Assembly (NCBI GenBank): GCA_900088475.1
Contig: FLMG01003668.1
Span: 502-28,700 of the forward strand
Length of the DNA stretch: 28,199 nucleotides
Direction of reading: 5' to 3'
Origin: Hyphochytrium catenoides
Lineage: Eukaryota > Sar > Hyphochytriomycetes > Hyphochytriales > Hyphochytriaceae
Positions 22,301 through 28,199 of the stretch are shown here, in pieces. Both the position numbers and the translations under genes were made by a program. A model generated the notes under the pieces. That model was given only the letters and a program-made list of their open reading frames with translations. It did no database searches and had not been told where the DNA came from. The number at the start of each line of letters is the position of its first letter. The stretch's first letter is position 1.

Positions 22301-22717
22301 CACTCAACAATAAGGGAGTAATAGCCTTCACCTTTTTATTATGAAGTCCGCGCCATTGCAGTGGTTGCCTTGCACTGAGAGTAAAGGATGAGAAGGAATT
22401 ATGATTAAACCACTCCCAATGAATCATATGTGCAACGATGGCGCGAGAGAGAACTATAGCTCTAATGTATTCGAGATGCCGAACGTGCTTCCAAACCTAC
22501 CCAAAGAGTCCAGGACGGCTCCCACGAGGTCCAAGGACTGATCCTCATAGCACATTAGCAAGCTATTGACCTAATGACCGGCACAAATAAGTCCGTCAGC
22601 CAAAGAGATTGATGGAGACATCCCTTTCAGTAAGAAAGAGGCAAAGATCGGAGAAGCGAACGACAGCGTACATAGTCCTTGTCAAAACAGTCACCCATCT
22701 TTCGCAGGCTCCTCAGT
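7851..22717 (-). CDS. BEACH-domain protein, LRBA/neurobeachin type, 45 exons
   Basis: Large cytosolic scaffold; relatives act in vesicle traffic and lysosome/autophagy-related sorting. Exons 5' to 3': 22672-22717, 22501-22570, 22332-22374, 22214-22274, 22125-22154, 21893-21968, 21550-21833, 21368-21499, 21080-21194, 20940-20988, 20649-20872, 20498-20578, 20190-20344, 19764-19960, 18851-19538, 18073-18685, 17888-17940, 17514-17664, 17192-17343, 16897-17095, 16731-16831, 16238-16528, 15998-16120, 15642-15803, 15278-15418, 15023-15163, 14800-14880, 14615-14736, 13675-14545, 13311-13442, 12946-13149, 12340-12756, 11920-12032, 11630-11711, 11182-11338, 11014-11102, 10487-10843, 10147-10300, 9556-9843, 9209-9309, 8860-8962, 8647-8672, 8468-8518, 8122-8270, 7851-7923. 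Sum about 2,650 codons, in frame throughout; TAG stop at 7851-7853. Least certain: starts at 18685, 17095 and 13442, the 26-nt exon at 8647, and the 5' end. Domain-by-domain evidence is given separately. No FYVE finger follows the WD40 part, which argues against an ALFY/WDFY3 orthologue. Confidence 0.9.
10487..12510 (-). other. BEACH gene: BEACH domain
   Basis: Diagnostic blocks run without a gap over six exons: [40 protein letters not shown] (12340-12756); [30 protein letters not shown] (11920-12032); MYGSHYSN and [17 protein letters not shown] (11630-11711); [38 protein letters not shown] (11182-11338); [17 protein letters not shown] (11014-11102); [51 protein letters not shown] (10487-10843). 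This is essentially the full BEACH domain (about 270-280 residues). One deviation: Met where most family members have His in KFHYGSHYS, at a codon split by an intron (AT|G). Confidence 0.97.
12340..13149 (-). other. BEACH gene: PH-BEACH domain
   Basis: Exon 12946-13149 gives [20 protein letters not shown] then [11 protein letters not shown] and [11 protein letters not shown]; exon 12340-12756 continues [19 protein letters not shown] and [11 protein letters not shown]. This matches the PH-like fold that packs against the BEACH domain (seeC.lI.p..v..GrL.vT..hlyF...W.l..I..v..RRyLLR..AlEiF). The segment [19 protein letters not shown] is the variable loop. Confidence 0.88.
13311..14736 (-). other. 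BEACH gene: pre-PH segment and acidic linker
   Basis: Exon 14615-14736 has [18 protein letters not shown], and exon 13675-14545 opens with [20 protein letters not shown] then [10 protein letters not shown], the conserved pre-PH block of BEACH proteins (W..D..ES..RMR..LKRN..G..H..A). The rest of this 871-nt exon is a disordered linker rich in Asp/Glu/Ser ([33 protein letters not shown]), ending at a GTAAGT donor after KDSASLP. The next exon (13311-13442) supplies [17 protein letters not shown] and [10 protein letters not shown]. Its acceptor is weak, and an extra exon near 13500-13600 cannot be excluded. Confidence 0.75.
16853..16853. other. Ambiguous base (N)
   Basis: Single unresolved base within the intron 16832-16896 of the BEACH gene, next to its pyrimidine tract; it does not affect the coding model. 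Confidence 0.95.
19589..19654. repeat. 33-bp tandem duplication inside a BEACH-gene intron
   Basis: GCTGAGACTTTGTATAGCAC begins at 19589 and again at 19622, each continuing CAC(T/G)CAAACC; the offset is 33 bp. It lies in the intron 19539-19763. If read through on the minus strand it would give an 11-residue tandem repeat, but the splice model excludes it. Confidence 0.85.
20190..21499 (-). other. BEACH gene: concanavalin A/LamG-like domain
   Basis: Six exons encode the lectin-like beta-sandwich found N-terminally in NBEA/LRBA-type proteins. Landmarks: [19 protein letters not shown] then [11 protein letters not shown] (exon 21368-21499); [14 protein letters not shown] (21080-21194); [16 protein letters not shown] and [27 protein letters not shown] (20649-20872); [19 protein letters not shown] (20498-20578); [12 protein letters not shown] (20190-20344). 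These match the family pattern of a ffdF..sGI.lP..FPp.kG strand, a vYfnG hairpin, and a final L.G.mG.v.vFn segment. The segment between CLS and FDSGG lacks the usual Trp strand, so a small exon may be missing in the intron 21195-21367. Its ligand is unknown. Confidence 0.8.
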
Positions 22718-23041
22718 CTAATGGAAAGTCGTCCGCAGTTATCTAACCCTATAACGGTAGATTATCTTCCTGACTTGCTGCATCCGTATGGGACTGCCGG
22801 GGCTTAGTTAGGCACAGCGTTGGTTCAACGTTGCAGGCACAGAAAAGGATCCGCGTCTCTCTATCGCCCGCCAACGCGTGGCTAAACACACTTCAGACGC
22901 GGAGAGATGTGCCACGCGAATTGGTGCTGTTGGGTATAATTGCTCTGGCTGAGACCCTCTTCGTCATGAGAATTGAAGGATACCGTGATCTTACCTGCTA
23001 TCCTTAGAGTATCCCAAGCATCATAAGGAGATGTCCTTGGC
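21550..23041 (-). other. BEACH gene 5' part: helical, armadillo-like
   Basis: Exons from 22717 to 21550 encode Leu-rich helices: [35 protein letters not shown] joined to [15 protein letters not shown], then [19 protein letters not shown] and [15 protein letters not shown]. The LRNL..N..LL..QGVI..LVSLL pattern is typical of armadillo/HEAT repeats that precede the ConA-like domain in BEACH proteins. Phases agree at every join from 22717 down. Two further exons are likely: about 22779-22799, and about 22995-23040 (LPRTSPYDAWDTLRIA followed by a GTAAGA donor). An ATG at 23375 is a possible start, but I could not connect it in phase, so the true start is unknown. Confidence 0.65.
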
Positions 23042-24578
23042 AGCTTCTATCTCACTCGGGATCCTAAGGATAACCTGTATCAATGATCACTCTTCCTTTA
23101 ATCGTCGTGCTACTGATCCACCTCTAATTGGAAGTATGAGCTTCTGAATGAAGAACTAGGATGATCTCAGACTATGACGCTCAATGCCGCTTGACGGACG
23201 TAGGTATAGAACTCTCCTCACTGAGGCTTCTTCTCGCGATATGCCTGTATCTCTAGGAGTGAGTGCTGCTCGTGCTGCGGTCGAAGAGGAGGAGCTACGA
23301 GGAGGATGCGGATGATGAGAACCCTGGGAACCTCACTCCTTCAGCTCCCAAATGCTCACAAGCTCTGATCGACATCTTTCTATTCCTTTATAACTATCTT
23401 ACTTCCGGGAGGAGGTGGCTGTTGAAGTAGCAATCAATTTTGCTGTTCGTGTCCTGTACTAGTATTATTGGCTGTATGTGTGTGCGTTGTGGAGGGGTCA
23501 CGTTTAGCCAGTAACTAATTAAGAGATTCCTTCTTAGTTATTGCAAGGACGGAGGTGTGGGCCATGGTGGGCTAGGCAATTCATACGAAGCACTATAAGT
23601 AGTACTTCAAGGCCTTATTATTGTAGTCGTAGGGGGTGGGGTAGGTGTACTTGTAGGGAGGGGGGAAAGAGGAAAGGGGATAATCAAGAGGAAACTGGTA
23701 GGAATGGGGGGAACGAGTATAGATTTCCTGGAAGGAACAACTGATCTGAAAGCAAAACCTGAACGGTAGAACACTGCTTTTATTACTCGAGGCATGGCGG
23801 AAAGTTCGCGAGAACGCAAGTTTCGGGAATGAACCCCTTGTCCCAAGTCAATGCAAGGACTGACGACTGGTCCAAGGCGTTTTCGGACCGTCGTATCACA
23901 GCAGCCAATTGTCCGCCTTCTGTCACCACCTTCTCTCTCGAGTGCACACCACGCCAAGCGTAGCTTTGGTTCTATGCCAGGTCTGGTCTGTTTGTCGGCT
24001 TGAGGCCAACTCGACCTTTGGGCTCCATGAACTCACACACTCTCCTTCATTGTTTGTGCTGCAGCAGTGGTGGTGTGATTGAGGAGTGGTGATGTTGTTC
24101 ATAGAACAAATAGCAACGGCATTTACTGTATGTAACAACAAGGAAATTAGGGCCTCTCGTTCGTGATGTAACAACACTTTGAGCCAACGTTCCATGATAC
24201 ACTGTCTGCTTCGTTCATCTTCACGATGGAGGGAGTGGTGTTTTCTTATATAGTAAAGGACTTTAGTTCTATAGCACTGCTGCTGCTGACTCTGCAGAAC
24301 ATGGTCTTGGGACATCGAAATGTGAGTGGATCATGGAGATGACCAGCAGCTTGGCTCCTCGTTGTAGCCGCCATAAGCACTAGAGCCATCGCTACAAGCA
24401 GCAGAATAAGCACAGTCGAATGTGGGTGGCTTACTGCCACGATGGCCATGCAGTAGAAGAAGGTAGTGAACTGCTGAGACATGCTTCTCTTGTCCACCGG
24501 CTCTACTACTGCATAATCTCTCGGACGTAGCGTAGTTCCTCGTCGGAGAGTTTGACTGTGAGCTCCTTTCCACTGAAA
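23042..24578. other. 5' flank of the BEACH gene; no supported gene
   Basis: Contains the presumed BEACH promoter and perhaps undetected 5' exons (ATG candidate at 23375, minus). It also has a G-rich stretch (23625-23720) and short CTG/CAG-type runs (24060, 24275). Open frames on both strands are short or low-complexity. A plus-strand 24-nt segment at 24299-24322 between a CTGCAG acceptor and a GTGAGT donor looks exon-like but connects to nothing I can support. Confidence 0.4.
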
Positions 24579-24886
24579 TAAGAGGCCTCAGCAAGGATCC
24601 AACAGCCTCAGCATCGCCAACTTTCTGTTGAAGCTTTCAAGAAGAAAGGCCCGCCGACAGAGAAGTTGTTGAGAAGCGCCACAGCCCCGCGGGACACCGT
24701 TTCTCGAAAGAGTAGGATTCCCGTACACAATTCCTCCTGCATTATTAAAGCTACTACTGTAGCATTGAATCCACACGCGCCTCCAAGAGTGATCACAGTT
24801 GCGTCCGAGAGAGCCGGCACATGTCGTTCGGAGGATGACTTGGTCTTCGGGCGAACTCATCGTAGGGTCAAGAGTAGCAGCAGGTA
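24579..24886 (+). other. Plus-strand open frame, possible upstream exon
   Basis: Open from after a TAA near 24576 to a TAG at 24886, with a protein-like composition: VEAFKKKGPPTEKLLRSATA, HNSSCIIKATTVALNPHAPP. It has no ATG near its start. A pyrimidine-containing acceptor just before 24579 and a possible ACT|GTAGCA donor at about 24757 would join it in phase to the frame opening at 24799, but the implied intron (about 40 nt) is shorter than any other seen here. It could instead reflect a frameshift. No family recognised. Confidence 0.35.
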
Positions 24887-26010
24887 GCACGCTTGTGCAA
24901 CTCGCAAGTCGCACGGCTGAGGGAGCCCCAAAGGTTCTGGAGGACAGCTGGTGTACCAAGGAGAGCTATTCATCGGCTACTGCTTGCACTGTTGTTGAAG
25001 GAGACAATGATATGATCGGAAGGCGCCTTTCTCGTTCTATAAGAGAAACCCCAACGCTGCTGGAGGACAGATGGTGCATCGACGAGGAGAGCTATTCATC
25101 GGTTACTGGCTGCATTATTGTTGAAGGAGACAATGGGATGATGAGAGGAAGGCACCTTTCTCCAACAACAACTCCGAATGGAGAATGGCAGCATAACCCT
25201 CGTTCTATAAGAGGACACGACGTCGATAAAAGTCGCGAGAAGGAGAGTAGCGGGAAGAAAGTCATAGCGTCGACCCCGTTGGCGGGAGGGCTGGTCAAGC
25301 CATTTGATTGTTTTTTAGGGGCCACAAATGAAGGAGTCATCCGACCTTTAAAGCGTGCTAGAGCCAGGACCCAATCGTTTTCTGAGGCCACGGACACGAA
25401 GATTTATCCTATTAGTGCGCTTGGGCAATGGAGACGCGACCGCGTGCTGGAGGCCAATGCGGCTCTGAAGCTATTAGTTTCTCCACACAGCTCGGGGAGA
25501 AAAGCAACAGATACCCCAGTGGAAGAGTTGGTGCTCCCGTCATCACCATGTACCAGCATGCCTCATCCGCCAGGTTGTTCGACCAGACGCCGAGAAGACA
25601 TTGGCGTGCCGCTGCCGGATAGAATGGCAGGACGGACTACCAGCTTGGGACGGAAGGATGAGAAATTGTCTATTATCAAATCACAAGAAGACGAGGCAAT
25701 GACAGCTAGGATACAGAGGAAAGCTGACCTGGCGGTACTACCGCCTAATACAGCACGGTGCCGCAAGAATGACCCATATGAGGTTAGACGAAAGAAGATG
25801 GATTATGTCGAAGAGGCAGCAGAAGGCCTCACTACAAAGCATTGTGAGGAGATAAACCCCAAAAGCTCTCATCATTCGAGCCAGGGACAGGCCTTGGTGA
25901 CGCTTCGTTCATGCAGCACTACTAGGCGGGTTAGGTTTATGCCAGAACCGCAGGTGATTGAATTCTGCACTACTTCCGGCAGTGGTGAAGAGGGCGGCTG
26001 CAACTTCTAA
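24793..26010 (+). CDS. Unrecognised protein with 41/42-residue repeats and RVRF motif
   Basis: Longest uninterrupted plus frame, open from 24793; first in-frame ATG at 24835, TAA at 26008-26010 (about 391 residues from that ATG). Two adjacent copies of a repeat begin LEDSWC (24937) and LEDRWC (25060), each with ESYSS.(T), a hydrophobic VVEGDN/IIVEGDN strand and an Arg-rich tail; a third partial copy of RSIR follows at about 25199. Later sequence is basic and Ser/Pro-rich (RPLKRARARTQSF), predicted disordered. Near the C-terminus TTRRVRFMPEPQVIEF has the [R/K]VxF form used by protein phosphatase 1 partners, with an acidic tail (GSGEEGG). Role unknown; a PP1-binding regulatory protein is only a guess. 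It may be the last exon of a larger gene. Confidence 0.6.
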   Translation, partial: SQLRPREPAHVVRRMTWSSGELIVGSRVAAGSTLVQLASRTAEGAPKVLEDSWCTKESYSSATACTVVEGDNDMIGRRLSRSIRETPTLLEDRWCIDEESYSSVTGCIIVEGDNGMMRGRHLSPTTTPNGEWQHNPRSIRGHDVDKSREKESSGKKVIASTPLAGGLVKPFDCFLGATNEGVIRPLKRARARTQSFSEATDTKIYPISALGQWRRDRVLEANAALKLLVSPHSSGRKATDTPVEELVLPSSPCTSMPHPPGCSTRRREDIGVPLPDRMAGRTTSLGRKDEKLSIIKSQEDEAMTARIQRKADLAVLPPNTARCRKNDPYEVRRKKMDYVEEAAEGLTTKHCEEINPKSSHHSSQGQALVTLRSCSTTRRVRFMPEPQVIEFCTTSGSGEEGGCNF

Positions 26011-26947
26011 AGGTACAGGACGAGGAGTGTGAGTAGTGATGGCTAATGGTCGGCCCTTCACGTTATTATTGGTGTAAGTTGTTGCTGCCACGGTGACAGT
26101 CACTCCACCCACCATCAAGTATAGTATTATGGCCTGGCGGTGGACCCCCTGGGTGACGAGTGGTCCAGAGGAGTGTATCTCCATATCCGGGATCGCTACT
26201 GGTGCTGCCACGTTGTGCTGCCACGTTCGGAGGATCGTTCTTCCTTTGAATCTCTAAATGAGCATGGTTGATGTGATAATAGATAAAAAGTTCGTCTTCT
26301 GCCGGTTCTTGCATTGCCCATCGACTCCGCGACAGGTTTTATTTTATGCCACTACTTCTAGCGCTTTGATGTTCTGTGAAGCTCCTACATCCAAAGCTAC
26401 CCAAAAGTAATAGCTCTTCTGCTAGTGGCGGTACTCACTACTCTCGCGTCCCCGCTGCCGCCGTTGTCGAAAGGAGAAAATAGAAGAATTTTCGTTCTTT
26501 ATAAGATCATCTTCTTTAGCGTTAGTTAGTTACTCTGTCGGCTAATAACTGGTGCTATTATCCCATTTCTTTGAGGGCTGTCTTCCCTTGTAGACTGAGT
26601 ATTAAGAGGCGAAGAAGGGAGAAGGAGAGACGCCGCGCCGCTTCCACTTATACTCAATCCTCTTACCATCATCATCATCATCATCGTATTCTTTGATGAT
26701 GAAGATTTTATCATCACTGCTCTTCGTTATGTAGCCCTATCTTTTAGGGACGTGGGAGCCGCTAACCGCAGGTTAGGGAGTTTATGAATTACGAATTTTT
26801 TATAAACAAAATGGCTTCAAGGTCTACGCGAATAGACGAAAAATAGAGACAGAAGAGCATAAAAAAAAACTCGTCTTTGTCTTCGAGGTAGCAGCGAGGT
26901 TAGATTATTGACGGGAAGAAGCTGTTTTGGAGCTTGTTGAGCTCGCG
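26011..26947. other. Intergenic; no supported gene
   Basis: Contains a (CAT)6 run (26667-26684), an A-rich patch (26861-26870) and mixed sequence. Minus frames here are short, and one is only the microsatellite read as poly-Met. Confidence 0.5.
26667..26684. repeat. (CAT)6 microsatellite
   Basis: Six uninterrupted CAT units followed by CG. Confidence 0.95.
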
Positions 26948-28029
26948 ATGAGTCTGCGTAGAACTCCTAGCCAGTTGGGCTACGTTAACGTGACCGAGAG
27001 ACCAATACTGTCAAATATGTATGCGCGGTACGCCTTTATCAGACGGACTCGATTGGTATGAAGAACTGCGTTGTGACGGAGAATAGACATTAGAAAGATA
27101 GACATCAGAAGCACCATCTGTTGGAGCAGCTTTAAGGGTGAAGGCCGACACTCTTACACCGCCGCTAATGATGCTCCTACCTTATCACTAAGCGGCGAGG
27201 GGCAAAATTGAGCATGATAGGACCATCCGCCAGCAGATACCTGTAGAGTCCCAAGCCAATTGATAGCCTGGTTTCTCTCCCAATAAGTCAAGTCATGAGT
27301 TAACTAAGATGCAACGGTGAGGACAGGTAAAGCTCTTGGACCTCCATCTTCATGGCACACGGACCGCCGAAGGAAGAAGGAGATCCTTGATCTTATTGAA
27401 ACTTTCTCAATGTCCTCCTTCCATTGCGCGAATGCCTGCACCAAGGTGCCCATTCTGGGGACAGAAGCAGCCTTTGTGCCTCGAAGTCCTCCTCTTATAA
27501 AAAAGAAGCTCCTGTTAGGTCATGAGACTAATAATACGGAAGTAACAGACCTCATTCCGCCCACCCAACAAAGTCCCCCAGGCGGTGTCCAGAAGAGTAG
27601 AAGTAAGACTACTTCGCTAACTCTGGGAATCAGGGAGGACAGATCCCTCAAGGTACTGAGGCGAGAGGCCCTTAACTTCCCGCTTCTTTATAAATCGAGA
27701 AAGGGTATCGAGTAAAGTACGAGTTAACCATCTGTTAGCAGGCCCCTGACGAGGGTGGAGCAAATCGCTCGAGCCCTACAAGGACCAGTAAACTCTTACC
27801 AAGGACGCGACAACTCTATCGCAGTATCAACATCCCACTAATTCCCTCCTCAACTAGTGAAGCGGGTAGCAAGAAGGTCCGGCTTCCTCTGGCAAAAATT
27901 CATCAGCGGCGAGCAACAGATCCGGTAAAACCGAAGGAGTCTCGCACAATTATTCGGGACGCTGGCACGGAGGTACGAGGCTTTGAGAGTACAGAAGGGC
28001 GCAGAGAGAGCTCAGGAAAGAACTCATAG
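26948..28029 (+). CDS. Unrecognised four-exon basic protein, 254 residues
   Basis: Exons 26948-27055, 27098-27137, 27327-27652 and 27739-28029 total 765 nt (255 codons with the TAG at 28027-28029), phases 0, 1, 0. Exon 1 starts MSLRRTPSQLGYVNV and ends at a TTG|GTATG donor. Exon 2 is a 40-nt exon chosen by phase (acceptor weak). Exon 3 includes RRRKKEILDLIETFSM, a likely amphipathic helix. Exon 4 is open for 97 codons (TRQLYRSINIPLIPSS; SKKVRLPLAKIHQRR; KESRTIIRDAGTEVRGF). Composition is basic and Ser/Thr/Pro-rich, with no membrane segment, signal peptide or known domain. Exons 1, 3 and 4 are the firmer parts. It follows the 24.8-26.0 kb ORF on the same strand, with about 0.94 kb between. Confidence 0.5.
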
Positions 28030-28199
28030 GAGATAAGGAGGACTGATGATCGTAAAGAAAGTGACCCTACCTTTTGAAGCTGCTTCGCATTGAACGCGTT
28101 CCAGAGGTCTCTAATGAAAGGCATTTGCTACCCACAGTCAAACCGAAGAAAGTTTGATACAACCCTGGTCAGAGAGTGGGGACGTCCTGAGGAAGCAAT

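Noticed and set aside
24515-24820. Minus-strand readings VITLGGACGFN and ILAEASYFSGKELTVKL as exons of a minus gene
   Set aside because: An in-frame TGA separates them, no splice pair joins them, and the overlapping plus frame is longer and continues into the repeat-bearing ORF.
26526-26717. Minus frame with a poly-Met run
   Set aside because: Produced by the (CAT)6 microsatellite.
28073-28126. Minus-strand start exon MPFIRDLWNAFNAKQLQK with a GTAGGG donor
   Set aside because: Its downstream exons would have to overlap the better-supported plus-strand exon 27739-28029; too little sequence remains to judge.

Overview
This is nuclear DNA of an intron-rich eukaryote. Proteins are split over many short exons with GT-AG introns of about 50-310 bp, pyrimidine-rich acceptors and several CTAAC-like branch sites. 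There is one unresolved base (N, position 16853), as in a draft assembly. Gene density, intron size and purine-rich low-complexity spacers suggest a unicellular alga or other protist; the lineage cannot be fixed from the sequence.

Layout. 1-1560: a repeat-derived region, with a direct repeat cut by the window edge, a tandem hairpin repeat, and a broken reading frame with 23-residue STPR-like repeats of the kind found in Helitron-associated ORFs. 1.9-2.75 kb (+): weak exon-like stretches. 3873-5668 (-): a seven-exon F-box gene (about 349 residues). 5.7-7.85 kb: low-complexity spacer with minisatellites. 7851 to about 22.7-23.0 kb (-): the dominant feature, a BEACH-domain giant of the LRBA/neurobeachin type. 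I resolved it by hand into 45 exons (about 2,650 codons) whose splice phases agree from end to end. Its order is helical armadillo-like N-terminus, concanavalin A/LamG-like domain, long helical middle, acidic linker, PH-BEACH, BEACH, C-terminal WD40. 24.6-26.0 kb (+): an unrecognised ORF with a 41/42-residue duplication and a C-terminal RVRF motif. 26948-28029 (+): an unrecognised four-exon gene (254 residues).

How the genes relate. Nothing suggests an operon or co-regulated cluster. The BEACH protein would be a cytosolic scaffold for vesicle traffic, and the F-box protein an SCF ubiquitin-ligase adaptor. Both are minus-strand genes about 2.2 kb apart. The rightmost genes are on the plus strand and lie head-to-head with the BEACH gene. 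All exon models come from reading the sequence (family motifs plus splice-phase agreement) and not from transcripts.
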